Part shown: positions 11,376 to 23,555 of the stretch, piece after piece | Layout: every line of letters begins with the position of its first letter | How positions within the stretch are numbered: position 1 is the stretch's first letter | Notes under the pieces: model-generated | Seen by the model: only the letters and a program-made list of their open reading frames with translations | Database searches by the model: none | What the model was told of the DNA's origin: nothing | Source of the DNA: Lineus longissimus | Taxonomy: Eukaryota; Nemertea; Pilidiophora; Heteronemertea; Lineidae | Direction: 5' to 3' | Length of the DNA: 64,000 nt | Assembly: GCF_910592395.1 (NCBI RefSeq) | Contig: NC_088326.1 | Span: forward strand, 3,479,001-3,543,000 | Translations under genes and position numbers: made by a program

Positions 11376-14083
11376 CAAAGTTACTTATTATCACTGAGCG
11401 TTGATTAGGCCTACTGCTGGATACTCAAGCTATCACCACAGTTGTTGCTAAGGATAATGCTAGAAGGGATATTGTCAGATGTAGTCTGGTACGGACCACA
11501 AGAGCTGCACGTGTGTTCCAAATGGGGGGGCCTGGGGGCCTTGCCCACAAATTTTTTGAATCAGATGCTCCGAGATGCAATTTCAGGGCTATTCTGATGA
11601 ATTAAAAGTGATTCTGGAAGGGCGCTTTTTTAAGTATGACTGTTTATCTTCTTTTGATATATCTATTGGACAACGTGTTTTTCTCAGTAAATTGTTTTTC
11701 TGTGTGTTTCTACAGCCAGGTAGGCCGGAGTTATCAGCCATTTTTTCATCCGGTGCCCAGCTATTAGCAACAACATTGCATAAAGCGAGTTCTCTTCACC
11801 TATTTGATACTCACCTTTTCTCGAATTCCTTAAAATTTACTTTACGAAAGGAAGAACTTTTATCAATCCAACAATAATCTTTTTACCTACCACCAAAACC
11901 GTTATATATCCAAGTATTCCAAAAGTACTTTTACTCCGTTACAGATGTTGAGGATATTCCGAGTAACTTTAGAAAAACTAAATTAAATCACTGCAAATAA
12001 GTACACAATCATGACAAAAAAGATTTGTTATCCACTGAAGTTGTTGTATAATTACTTACCGCTAACAACAGGGATGTAATCAAATATCGAAATATTCCAA
12101 AAATATTCCGTCTCTCCGCACTAGGCGACTCTCTGGGAAGTTGTGAATTGATATTGTAATTGTAACAGATAATAGAGTCGTCTGCCTGCAAAATGGCACA
12201 TTATCAACCTTTATTACAAAATGGACCTGGCTCGTTAAGTCATGGGAAGAGTCCAAGTGTGATGCACAGGGGTGTTGTGTGGGTTGAGATATTTGTAATC
12301 TGAGTCAAGATATTTGGAACCCTGAATAGAGAGTGTCACATTGAAAAGAACTGAAAACATAGTACACTGTGAACAGTGTGTGTATTAGTTTCTTTGTTCA
12401 AGATAACTTGAAATGGTCACTCTCTGATTATTTCTAAAAAATATAACCAAATTGAATACCTTTTTTGTAGCATTTCTACATGATTCTTAGTCATCTTAAG
12501 GTGAAAATAAACTCAAGGATTCGAAACAAGGATATGAATAATGCACAAAACGAAACCCTTGTCATTGGTTGGGGCGGATTACATAAAAATCCACAAATGA
12601 TATTCGCTGTACTTGCTATAATATCAACACGGAAAGTGATTTTCCATTTCATAATAACTTGGCACAAGATTACAGTAGAAATGCTGTACATAATGTAAGG
12701 AAACCTAGGTCTGTTATCAAGGAATTTGATTTCTGTGGTTCAGTCGTACTTTGCCAAAACTGCTTTACATAATGTACAGCAAACTATACAAATTCTGTTC
12801 CACTAGGAGTGAAAATGGGGATTCAAATGGTCTCGCCATTATTAGAACAAAAGTTAGTACATTTTGTTGTAAGTCACATACACAAAAACCTTGATTCTAC
12901 TTAGGGTGAAAAATCTGGTTTCAACCCATCAAGAAATCACATTGTGCATATTTACTGTACATAATGTACAATAAAATCTGCTCTTTGTCAGCTTGAAATA
13001 TATTTTCTAGCTGTTCCACCTGATCAAAACAGAGACCATGCACACAATACCTAATTGTTTGTACATAACCCTTTGTCTAGTTAATTTGAACAATGATTTG
13101 TTTACTTCTGAGTCAATTGTTTAGAAACCCAAGAAATATGCTGATCCCCAGAGTTCCCCAGAAATACTGTTACACCAAATTGGTTAGGCAATGTTGATAT
13201 TTATTCTGCTTACAATTTGAGTGTTACTGTAAATGAGACCCTAATGTCAAAGGCAACTCATGAAAAGATTGTGTGTACCCGAGAAATTTGGGGACAAAAA
13301 ACCCCCGGAAAGATTAACTGAAGTGAAGGTGTCACTGGGAAAAGCTACTCGCCCTATCCCCAGCAGCTGCTATCAGTAAACAGTCAGGTCCCACAAAAAG
13401 GGTGAAACACTCAACTACTTCACTGTAATTGGGTCATCGCCCCCCAATTTCGAGGACACAACTTTAAACGTAAATGTATTTGGTGTATTGAAAGGCCTGC
13501 ATCCTACGTTCTACCAAACTTAGTTCACAGTCTTTTTCGTCGTTTCGGTACTGTAAGACAAAAACTTGCACAATATTTATATTTGGATAATTGTGTCAAT
13601 GTTTCAGTTATTTAGAAGAGTTGCCTTAAGCCCGCAAAATATTTTGAAGCAAACAATTCATTACAGGTGCGTGTACACAATCAGTCCAGACTAAACACAC
13701 AGGGTGCCTCGAGAAATATTTCACCCAGAATTCATCGCAAACTACAGGTGTGCGCTTGTTTGGAAAAAAACGATGATTTTTCAAATTTCAAAGATCAAGT
13801 TATAGCCTGTTGATTTATATAGTGACCCAATCATGATGACCAAGTTGAGATTCATGAGCCCAATGTGCAGTTCCTAGTCAACGCTCAAAAAGTTGACCAG
13901 TGAAAAAATATTTTGGATAATAGACTCAAAATTGTAGAAGTACAATGAGAGACACACACTTCAAGACAGTTGAACAGTTCAAGAGAAATAGTGATGTGCA
14001 CTTGAAACTATGCCAGCAAGGAAGTATCAGGTTTGAAAAGATGTAACATCCTCTACTTCCTGGCACAAAGATAGTTAGGCCTA
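11376..14083. other. No gene recognised
   Basis: AT-rich sequence. An ORF at 11575-11877 contains a good acceptor-like tract (ttttctgtgtgtttctacag at 11696-11715), but the peptide after it matches nothing I know. The phrase tgtacataatgta recurs near 12685, 12765 and 12955. Confidence 0.45.
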
Positions 14084-14718
14084 TTGAGACAATAGGCGTT
14101 TTTACACGGTGCGGGTTCAAGCCGGATCGAGACTAGTTCAGGTACCAGCCAGTTTATTTTCCCTCGTGTAAAAGCGAACCTACCGTCCTGAACCCTCCTG
14201 GTCCGAGGCGGGTTCCGATCGCCGGTCTCGGGTCGGTGCAGGCCGGTGTAGGCCGGTGGAGGAGGGTTTATTTATGCGTGTAAAAGCGAACCGGCTCTGA
14301 GCCGGTTTGCACACGGTACTCGCGTGACGTCATTCGCGGGAATAGCTGCCGTGTTCCTGGCATGAAATTTTCCGCGGAAAGAAACTGCTGTGAAATCTTC
14401 AATTTATCGAGAGCAAGAGCTTTCTTTCCATACAAATGCTGTGTACAAAGCAAAAACTCTGCATCTCACCGGCGCCATCGTAAACCATTTTGTATTATTT
14501 GTTGTTGTGATATTTTCGTAGCTCCACCGCCAGCAGGATTGATCAGCGCCACCAATTGACGATGTTAGTGACGAACCGGCCTGGAGCCGGATCGAGGCCA
14601 GATCGTCGAACCGTCCCCGTGTAAAAGCGAAATGAACCGTCCTGAACCGAACACGCCTCGTGACGGTTCAGGAGGGTTGTCTTGAACCAGCACCGTGTAA
14701 AAAGGCCTATTATCTCAA
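14084..14718 (+). mobile_element. 635 bp element with 38 bp terminal inverted repeats
   Basis: Left end 14084-14121 and right end 14681-14718 are inverted copies (ends ttgagayaataggc then tttttacacggtgc then ggttcaag). Subterminal gtgtaaaagcgaa motifs recur (about 14175, 14280, 14620), as do inverted gaaccgtcctgaacc motifs, as in hAT or similar non-autonomous DNA transposons that carry transposase-binding repeats. The interior is GC-richer than its flanks. No transposase; minus-strand ORFs across its right end are chance. Confidence 0.7.
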
Positions 14719-15398
14719 CTACCGGTAACGTTATGAATATTGTCTCATTATTTCCTGATAAAGAGAGGTAAATGTGTCGTAGAATGTTTGTTCCATTCCT
14801 GACAACTTCTTCCTCTTCTTCAGCATTTGCTCTGCACTTGGAGGTGATTTTCTCCAGGGGGGGGATATTCCTCCTCCAAGGCGGGATGAGCGTTTTTGAA
14901 TGCCACAACGGATAGGTGCCAATTGGGTTTCTTGGCCTCGTGACTCCAACTACGGCCATCTGACAAATGAAAGCTGGCGACTCTGGGCGAGTTTGCAAAG
15001 GACACCATAAACTGACCAGCAAATTGCCCATAATGGCAGTACCGATTGTTTCTTGTTCAAAAAGAGTTAAAATTCCACCTAAACCATCGCCAGCCCATTC
15101 CTCAGCTGCAGCCCATATAAAATGTATCCCCCTAGAAATCCTCCGCTAATTGTTGACAGCCTTTGTTTTCGTCTCTCAAGCAGGAAGTTGAGCCAATGGT
15201 GCCTTCAGCATTCATTAATAGCGTAGTAATTATAATGATAAATAATGCCCACTCTTTGAATGGGAAACAATAGCCTATTATCCATGATTTAGGAATTCCT
15301 CCGTAATGACATCATTCTAGCATATCATTAACTCGTCGAATTGTCGTGGCCATTTCGTGTGACTTGCTTCATAAAGATGTAGATTTCGACATTGTACA
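14719..15398. other. No gene recognised
   Basis: Unique-looking sequence with overlapping short ORFs in three frames and no recognisable protein. Confidence 0.5.
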
Positions 15399-15621
15399 GT
15401 GTCCACTACTTTTATCCATACCGAGTTCACTGCTTTAACCAGTCCAGAATCCACTACTTTTATCCAGTCCAGCCAGTCCACTATTTTATCCGGTACAGAT
15501 TCTACTACTTTTATCCATACAGAGTCCACTACTTTTATCCAGTCCAGAGTCCACTACTTTTATCCAATCCAGAGTCCACTATTTTATCAGGTACAGATTC
15601 TACTACTTTTATCCAGATTCT
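15399..15621 (+). repeat. Minisatellite, ~25 bp units
   Basis: About nine units of tccactacttttatccagtc plus cagag, with a higher-order variant in which ccactattttatccggtaca and gattctactacttttatcc alternate. ORFs in several frames simply read through it. Confidence 0.9.
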
Positions 15622-15769
15622 GCTAAATTGCTATGGCCTGAAGTAGGCCAAGGCAATTTTGACTGTATCCGAGCACCATGGGAGGCTGCTGGTGATCAGA
15701 AGAACTGCTGAAGTTTATGTTCTTGGCAGTTATGCTAGCTAGTGGTGGTTTCTAGTTACCAGGACTTAT

Positions 15770-16098
15770 TGTCCTTGATATCAAGACCCAGCTGTGACAA
15801 GTGCGCAGTCGATGGAGCCAAGTGAACTCTTTTGGGAGTCTGATCTTCTTGGAGTTATCCGCAAGGGGGGGGGGTCATGGATATATTCTAGGACGAAGAT
15901 GAGAACATCTATTTGTCCATAGTGCCCCTGTAGGCCAAAGTGGTGGCCTGTGATCTCAGCGTGATTGCACTTGGTGATGTTGTAGAAGTGCTTCTGGAAA
16001 CGACTGATGATGGCTTGTGTTGTTTCGCCAACATACTGAACATACTGTAATGACTTCATGTCCTTGGGCAGAACCCTGCAGCACCACCCAACAAACAT
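15770..16098 (-). pseudogene. Penelope-like retroelement remnant, GIY-YIG endonuclease
   Basis: The minus strand encodes a diverged GIY-YIG module: LQYVQYVGETTQAIISRFQKH (core YVGET, Arg, His), then a GHHFGLQGH stretch like the conserved His-containing middle of Penelope endonucleases. A homopolymer (C-run on the minus strand, about 15864-15873) then breaks the frame. In the next frame the expected tail KEFTWLHRLRT appears, matching the E-x-x-W-I-x-x-L-x-T end of the domain. Reverse transcriptase was not found. Penelope-like elements combine an RT with this endonuclease; this is a dead 3' fragment. Confidence 0.6.
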
Positions 16099-17321
16099 GC
16101 AAAACCTAGACTAATTAATCAACAGTGGAGCTACATGACAGGATGATCAATCAGCTGCCAATCAAACACATCGGATATTCCGTGATGAACGAATGAATTA
16201 TATCTTGTCATGTCGATTCGCCCTGCCATGTCGCCATAGTATCAATCGCAGTGAGCCAGCCATGACCATTAGTCTGTGAAATTTGATACTTTTCAACACA
16301 TGCTGTCATCATGTTTAACAATTACAAACGTAATTCATGCAGAGTTTGGGCATCGTTTTGCTCCAGCTCCGAATTCAACACTGAGAGTGAGCTACAGTCA
16401 TCAAATGACAACTTCCACTTATTTGAACTGCCCAAAGTTTTCACATTGATATAATTGATACCAAGTATGCACCTAATTAACCTTTTTTGGGAACATCTTT
16501 TTCACTCTTGAGCTTCATTTGGGGACATTTTGTTGTGGCAAGCCATCGAAGTCAGTCAAAATTTCAGTGGCCAAAATTTGAAGTACGTCTCTGATTCTGT
16601 GTCTCCACATGAAAATGACACATTTGGGCGTTTCAGGCATTAGTTTGCCATTTTGGTGCAGAATTAAGCATTTTGAGGTGCAGAAAAGGCTTCAGGGGGT
16701 CAATTACCCCTAAAAAAAATTTACATTAAAAAAAATTTTTTTTGTCATTTTTTTAAACGGTGTGAAACCATGCAATTGAAAGGCCTGATAACATAAGTGA
16801 GGCCAATTTCAGCAGAGCTTTGATCGAGTGTATTTTAGGAACGATACAAAGTCCTGCTGGAGGAGGATCATGAGTTGTCACCGTGACACATTGTTCTAAT
16901 CCTCAAGAGGCGGATCATTCATCTATCTCGGGTCTTGCTCTCGACCGCTGAATCCTTGTTGACAAAATTAGTCATACCAACACTTGCCGCAATGAAGCTA
17001 TCCTCATTTTAGATGCAACCCTTGTCGTGATGACTCTGGTGACACAACAGGTTTCCAATGCATTTTCATCAGCAATTTAGATCTCCTTATCGATTACCAA
17101 CACGACCACAAGAGTCATGCGGTCATCAAGGCGGTTGCCGAAACATCATGACCAAATTTAATCCCGACTGCAACCGGATATATTTGATCATCAGGATTGG
17201 CCATTACATGCATTAAGTATCCCGTGTGTCATCTTCTCTAACTGCTAATAGTAATCAACCCCAACCCCAATGGGCTTGCTATTGCACAAAGTTCGAAGTA
17301 TCTCATCTCCAAGTGTCTCAA
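16099..17321. other. No gene recognised
   Basis: AT-rich sequence with an A/T homopolymer stretch near 16709-16755. No gene seen. Confidence 0.5.
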
Positions 17322-17371
17322 CACCACCACCACCACCACCACCACCACCACCACCACCACCACCACCACCA
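17322..17371 (+). repeat. (CAC)n microsatellite
   Basis: Pure CAC trinucleotide tract of about 50 bp; it produces a poly-histidine stretch in one frame, which is not evidence of a protein. Confidence 0.95.
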
Positions 17372-18984
17372 TACAAACTCATGTCACAATTTGGGAATTC
17401 TTCATTCAGGAGCTGATCCAGGGGCCGGAAAAAGAGGATGTTCGCACTGCCTTTCCTATCAAATTCCTGGTGTGGTCCAAAATATCATGGTCAATTTCAA
17501 AGATATTTCATCGTTTAGGGGGACTTGCATCCGTTGCGCCCTCCCCCCCCGTCTTTGACCCCTGCCTGTCATTCTACATGCAACTTTCGACTTGATGATT
17601 CCAGCGTCCCTCATTCCATTCTCATCAACAAGTTACATCGGTCACCAAGACGGTAATTGACACTGACATCGGCCGCCACGACAGATTCTGCTAACGACCA
17701 CATTTTATTCCAAAATTCTCAGCAGAACCGGATACACACACACAGTGTGTCATTCTCTCTAACTGCATCAACTCATTGATAATCATCCCCAGCTGGCCAG
17801 CTTTTACACCAGGGTCTCATTATGGGCAAGTGTCCCCCACCCCGTGCCTCATCATCAACCAAATTGTCACATTCTGTCTCCCAACTGACCCTAGTGGACA
17901 TCAAAATCGACCAACATCAATCAATTTAAGGAATTGAAAAATCTTCTGAATCATCACGCAAATTTTGTAACGGTTTCAATTTAGCCGTGGGGAGCACCAT
18001 CTACATGTCTCTGAAAAACGTGTTTTCGTGCAAATTTGGCATGATGTTCTGCCCCAATCCCTCCACAGAGAGCCGACTCCTGCATGACCAAAAAGTCAAA
18101 TACGGCCCACGTTTTCAAATGTGACATTTCGTGGGTGACATGAAGAACTAACAAGTCATTTCCAAAGAGCGGGCTACATACGATTCATGATGTCACTTTT
18201 CACGCTCATGTTGCATTTTGGAGCATAAGTCAGTTAACTCGTGACAAGTGACAAGTGACAACAGGAATCATATTATTCCAGCCAACTTGCCCAAGAGTAA
18301 TTGATCAGCCCATCGAGAAACCCTGTGAATCATCAGTGGGACTTTTGTAGCGGTTTTAATGAAAAAAAGAGAAGTTGTTGGACTTCTAAAGCAGTTTCAA
18401 TTGAGTACACTCTCATATCAGTATAAAATATCCCACAAATGTATTGAGAATACTGTCCTCATTTAGGTGGAACAGCTTTGTCGATTGTCACGGACGAATA
18501 TGAAAGTGAGGCTGGTTGTCATAGCGATGACTTAACACTCATCAGCTGCGCCACTAAGGACATGCGAGGATACACATACATGGACTAGTGATCGGTATTG
18601 AACTTGCTTGACTATCGCTGAATGTACAATGGACCATCTGTACATATGATTAAACCTCACCAGCAGGTCAACCACGCCTTGATGATTTGCGCAAGTGACA
18701 GCTTGACATCGATGTAAATGTCGATTGCATGTATCGAGAACGATTATGCATAGTGAAACTTCCCTTCATGGTCACCTGTTAGCAGAACACACTCTCTCTC
18801 TATTCAGGACACTACTTTTGGCCTTGGTGGGTTCCACGTGATATGACTACTGATATGACTCAATGACAACAATACTTACTGCACTAAGGCATCCACCACA
18901 AACTACGAACGGTGTAGCCCTTTAATAGAGGTCAAACATTCGAAGAGCTAATTCTTCTTCTTTTCTTCTTTCGTTCACCACGTT
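17372..18984. other. No gene recognised
   Basis: Unique-looking sequence with no ORF of note. A short gtgacaagtgacaagtgaca repetition lies near 18241. Confidence 0.5.
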
Positions 18985-19260
18985 TTAGACAGTCAGTCCG
19001 GATTTTATCATAAAGTCAGTGGTCCTGCGTAGCTGCTGGAGATCTCCATATAACTCAGGTCATGGATTCGTGCTCCCTCTGGCCAGGTCTCCTTCCTCAG
19101 GTCTGCAAAACTTGAGCATCTTCCCAGTATGTGCTCAGCAGTCATGGGCTCTTGGTTGCATATGCAGGTGTTGCTCTCGCAGAGCGAATTCAATTCTCTG
19201 TGTCTTCCATCCGTGGGTCGGTGAGGCAAGTTGACAATGCTCTAACATGTACAGGGTGGA
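18985..19260 (-). pseudogene. C-terminal remnant of a Jockey/I-type LINE polyprotein
   Basis: The minus strand encodes CICNQEPMTAEHILGRCSSF then DLRKETWPEG, the Cys-x-Cys ... TAEHIL ... C ... LR ... WP motif found at the end of many non-LTR retrotransposon ORF2 proteins, just before the stop. A one-base shift follows; the next frame gives YGDLQQLRRTTDFMIKSG and LTV, then a stop at 18985-18987, which is the expected C-terminal ending. So this is a frameshifted 3' fragment of a LINE. No RT domain lies nearby. Confidence 0.6.
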
Positions 19261-19320
19261 CAGGAAGTCCATACCAGCTGCAGCCACAATAAACATCATC
19301 AATAGGTCCATATAAACTAA

Positions 19321-19525
19321 TACTATAGTTTCGTCAATCTAAGACCATTTCTCATTATTCAAGAAACAAGAGATAGATGCACATTGTTGTTCGATGCTAC
19401 CCACATGTCTAATTTGGATAGACAATGGGTTTGTGACATCAAGTTGTCCAATTGTCATCAGGTCATGGTCTGGCTTCTGAATTTCGTCGTAATTGAAGCG
19501 GTCTTATATCGATGAAACTAGAGTA
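19321..19525 (+). mobile_element. MITE family C, copy
   Basis: 205 bp between TA dinucleotides. The left end ctatagtttcgtcaatctaa and the right end, read inward, ctctagtttcatcgatataa are inverted repeats. The interior (tagacaatgggttt, aagttgtccaat) matches the copy at 33445. TA target sites point to the Tc1/mariner type. Confidence 0.65.
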
Positions 19526-19633
19526 ACTAGACTCATTGATAACCTGCTTGTCGGGCAGAACATCTCCTATGTGTTCATGATTCGACAAAGCATCAAAAAT
19601 GTATTCACAACACAGTAGAGTTGTGTCTTGTAT

Positions 19634-20675
19634 TAAATGAAATGGCCAGGGCCATTGTGCTCACCTCATGTGGAGGAAAGATGGATAAAGAGCATGGTAT
19701 TGTGTCATGTAGTGTTAGGTTTGATGTAGGTCCAAGCAATTACAATTTCCCCAAAATGGCCAATTTACAATACATTCGACCTCTGTGACCTTGAAAAGTA
19801 GGTCAAATCAAAGAAGACCCGGGTGACACATTGAATGGTTGTTAGAATTAGATGTACCTATGATATAAAATTGGTGCCAATCGGGCAAGTCATTACTAGG
19901 AATAATGGCATTTTGAAGAATTTAGGATTTGGCCCCCTCCCTGGAGGCCAAACGGCAAATCAGATCGCACCAAACTTCGGTACCTGAGATCACCTGACCA
20001 AGGGGTACATGTGTACTTAATTTGTGATCAAAAGTCATTGCAGTTAAGAAACGTGCCATAGTTACGGCCTGACGGCGAATTTACGCCATTTGACCTCTGT
20101 GACCTTGACAAGAAGGTCAAATTAAAAACCTTTGTGACATATACTGTATGGTGGTTAGATGTACCCATGATATCAAATTGGTGGCAATCGGGCAAGAGGT
20201 TAAGGAATAATCACATTTTTAAGGTTTTTGGATTTTGCCCTCTGGTGGTCAAGTGGTGAATCATATTGGACCAAACTTCGGTCCCTAAGATCACCTGACT
20301 AAGGGGTAAATGTGTACCAAATTTGGTATCAATAGCCATTGCAGTTTAGAAACGTGCCATCGTTACATCCTAACGGCCAATTTACACCATTTGACCTCTG
20401 TGACCTTGAAAAGGAGGTCAAATCAAAAACCCGGAGGATATATGATGCACCTTTGCTAGAAGTACCTACCATATTTTTTTCAAAATTTCCCGACTACTAT
20501 TACGGGAGATATTGCATATTTTCACTTTTAACGTTTGGCCCCCTGGTGGCCAAACCATGAAACAAATCGGACCGAAACTTGGTCTCCAAGGTGTCATTAC
20601 ATAAGGGTACATGTGTACCAAGTTTCAACTCAATAGCTCTAACAGTTACGAAACGTGCCCTGCTAACGGACGACG

Positions 20676-20746
<71 letters not shown>

Positions 20747-20802
20747 ACGACGGACGCCACGGTATGGGATAAGCTCACCTCTGCTAAGAGGTGAGCTAAA
20801 AA
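19634..20802 (+). repeat. 1.17 kb interspersed repeat, copy 2
   Basis: Nearly identical throughout to 4378-5541, with the same three internal units, GAC tract and terminal hairpin. The flanks differ (taaatgaaatggcc at the left, gctaaaaa at the right are the shared limits), so this is a transposed copy and not a segmental duplication. The near-identity implies recent movement. Confidence 0.8.
20668..20756 (+). repeat. (GAC)n microsatellite within repeat copy 2
   Basis: Purer than the tract in copy 1, with differing placement of gacgg interruptions, so the tract has changed since the two copies separated. ORFs reading poly-Arg or poly-Asp through it are artefacts. Confidence 0.95.
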
Positions 20803-20919
20803 GGTCACAATTTCAAATCATATAGGTCAAGTCTTGAAATTTTATACAGTACTACACCCTAAAAGTGTGCACACTCGAAGTATAGACTGCTTCAGACCTC
20901 CTCACGTGCTTCAGACATG

Positions 20920-21080
20920 CCCCCTTATGAAGAATAGAGAGGAATACTGGCCAAAGGGCATCACCCTGACCACAAAGCTCTGGGGGCTCTGTACCTGCTC
21001 CCTAATGAAGAATAGAGAGGAATACTGGCCAAAGGGCCCACTCTGACCACAAAGCTCTGGGGCTCTGTGGTGAAACTCTC
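20920..21080 (+). repeat. Two-copy tandem duplication, 77 bp period
   Basis: The segment starting gaagaatagagaggaatact and ending near gctctgg occurs at about 20929 and again at about 21006 with few differences. No gene associated. Confidence 0.85.
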
Positions 21081-21345
21081 TAGGAGAGCTGACTTTGTTA
21101 CCGATCAGAGAAGGAAGAAAAAGAAGACCTCCTAACAATTGATATTCTCTCAACGTTTTTCACTTGTCACTGATCACTATTTTTAGACAGTTATTCATTG
21201 CCAATTTGCATGAATGGGGAAATCCATGGGCGGTCGATTATCGCTTCCTACCTGACTCAGTATTGAAATAATTGGTAGTTAGCCTGTAAGATTAAGGACG
21301 CTCACGACAGTCTCATTTCTCATGGTCTTTTCTTTAGAATGAAAC

Positions 21346-21521
21346 TACAGTGGAACCTCCCATAGCAGACACCTCTCTAACAAAGACACCCTCTTTATTA
21401 AAGACACCAGTCCATAATTGGTTGTCGAACCATCAATTTGACCTATATAATCAGGACACCTCTCTAATAAGGACAGTACTTGCCAGTCCTTTGTGTTTCC
21501 TTAATGGAAGGTTCTTCTGTA
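21346..21521 (+). mobile_element. MITE family A, copy
   Basis: Starts TACAGTGGAACCTCCC and ends ggttcttctgTA, with internal ctctctaayaargacacc on both strands. Slightly diverged, TA at both ends. The next 370 bp to the SINE at 21890 contain nothing I recognise. Confidence 0.7.
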
Positions 21522-21889
21522 TGTCCTCTGTGGTGCACTCACGACAATCTTATATTCTACGATAAAATTACGTTAATGGTCAATACGTCTGTCTCATTTC
21601 GACCGGAATCTATCCATTCGACTCAGATTGTCTGATCATCAGCCCATAAGATATCTACTCTATAATTGTCTATAATCGATCGAAAGGCAGGTAAAGACAA
21701 GGGACATTATCTACTTAGGGGCAGACATAATGCGTCTCGGTGAGTGCAGCAACCAGGGAACAATAAAATTTATCATTTCCCTTGGGCATGTCATGCTAAG
21801 TAATCTTCCTTGAATGAAAACCCCAGTAATTATTGTCTTTAGCAGACTATATCGACTGATGGCTGCACCTCATTTACTGGAACACCACA

Positions 21890-22262
21890 AGATCCTCATA
21901 GCCTAGTGGTTGACACTGCTGGCTACCATGCAATTACCCTGGTTTGATCCCTGAGAGAACCCAGGGTTGTATTTCTGGATGAACTGGCGTGGCTTTCAAG
22001 GAAATAAAATTCCTGGCTCTTCACAATCCTTCAAATGAGAGACAAAACTGAGGTTCCTTGTATCTTCTGTCAATGCCTGGGCAATCAAAAGTCCCCACCA
22101 AGTGAAAAACATGAGTAGCTTGCGTGGACTCTACCTCTGGTGAAAACAGAGTCCCTAGGCCAATAAACCCAATTGGCACCTAACCATAGTGGCACAGAAA
22201 ATGCTCATGGAGGAGGAATACTCTCTGGAGAACACCTCCAACTGCAGAGCACACGCGAAGGA
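21890..22262 (+). mobile_element. tRNA-derived SINE, family 2, copy 1
   Basis: The head has a pol III A-box-like tagcctagtggttgacac and, about 35 bases on, a B-box-like ctggtttgatccc, so it is tRNA-derived. The body (cctggctcttcacaatcctt, caccaagtgaaaaacat, aggccaataaacccaattgg, ggaatactctctggagaa) recurs at 37864-38258 plus 38648-38690, and partly at 60195. At its 3' end it supplies the uninterrupted form of the site that the TRIM occupies in the other copy. Confidence 0.6.
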
Positions 22263-23329
22263 CTGGTTCACCAGTTAGCGAAGTTCTTACAAGTTCTTAA
22301 GCCTCTGAATGTCATTAGAAAGTTACATTAGGGAGACTGATGACAGCGGCTGTTCCAAGAATGAACATACAGTCAGAGGTCAAGGTAATCCCCTGTGGTC
22401 AAACCATTTGTCACACAATCAGGAATGCAAATATCTGACTCAGATGTACGTCAAATCCATGATCATATTATGTCCCAAGTATGTGACAAGAAAGACCAAT
22501 TCTGCCACTGAGTCTGTCCACGAAGGTACCTACAAAAGCACCATCAATTCCTTCCCCATGAATGAAACTGAAACGAAAATACCTGACTCAGTCAATCCAT
22601 TGATCGTTAGCCAGAATAGGATGTCCAACTAGTGACCAGGGAGAGACAAATATCACCAGTCAAGCAAGAATGCCGCACGGCACTTTGTCATGAATTTGGG
22701 CAAGAACCCCCTCGAAACGCCCGGTTCGAATATTCCATGGAGGTACCACAGTGTATCAAGATCAGGGAGTTTTACAGAAATAGCTTATAAGTTTCCGCCA
22801 CCACTTTGGTTAAAAAGTCTTTTCTGGTGATCTCGTACTAGATTAATAGCGTCTTGTTCACAAATGGATAACAGCCACTCGAATTAAATGAAAACCAGCC
22901 AACAATAGTCTGCAGAATGGATTAAAACCCACATCATCCACTGAGCAAGTGATTCACCACCCATCACGATTGATAAAGATTTCAAACATGTTCAAACACT
23001 TTCCAAGTCGTTTTCGTTTTGTTTTGACAACTTCACTTCAAATAGCTGCCGGCTTGGAAGGTTTAAAACGGAACTTTGATATCTGTGCTACCTGCCTACA
23101 GCTGTTTTATTGGTAGATTTGCTGCAGCGATAGCCATGGGTTATGACCAACCCTTTGGGGGAATGGTGGTGATAAAATGGCTGGAGTGGTTTTAATTTTA
23201 GCAATTGCAGATGAGCGTGGTGAAGCTAAAGATACCACCCTCTCCACAACGATGGCCATAGGCTATACAGATTGAGCATTTTAGCTATCATTTCCTCATG
23301 CCATGATTGCGGTGAAGCAAGAGGATGAC
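22263..23329. other. No gene recognised
   Basis: One plus-strand ORF (22309-22632, 107 codons) has no recognisable domain and no clear splice signals. I do not call it a gene. Confidence 0.45.
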
Positions 23330-23555
23330 AGTAATGTAATGTAATGTTTATATTTATATAGCGCTAATCAGTAAAGACTGCTCAAGCGCTTACCCTGGTC
23401 TCCACAGAAATCAATCGGGGGTTTGAAGGAGCAACCAGAAGGTGCTCACTTGAACTCGACCAGCAGGGGAACTAAGCAGTGACTCGGCCGGGAGTCGAAC
23501 CCACGACCTCCTGATCATGAGGCCGATTCTCTTCCACTGCGCTACCGCTGCCCCC
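23330..23555 (-). mobile_element. tRNA-derived SINE, family 1, copy 1 (LINE-type tail)
   Basis: Read on the minus strand: head ggggcagcggtagcgcagtgg (A box), then gggttcgactcccgg (B box), a body with ttctggttgctccttcaaac and gattgatttctgtggaga, and a tail containing agcgctatataaat followed by an ATTAC repeat. The tail is of the type shared with L2/CR1-like LINEs, whose machinery mobilises such SINEs. Sister copy at 39945-40195. Confidence 0.8.

Noticed and set aside
14543-15031. 162-codon minus-strand ORF
   Set aside because: It spans the end of the TIR element into unique sequence, overlaps other ORFs in the other frames and shows no domain.
15317-15646. Repetitive ORFs with WIKVVDS or YFYPY motifs
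   Set aside because: They follow from the 25 bp minisatellite, open on both strands.
17226-17558. Poly-His protein
   Set aside because: A (CAC)n artefact with no conserved flanks.
20500-20808. Arg-rich and Asp-rich ORFs across the GAC tracts (also at 5323-5555)
   Set aside because: They are translations of a trinucleotide microsatellite inside a repeat, open in all frames.
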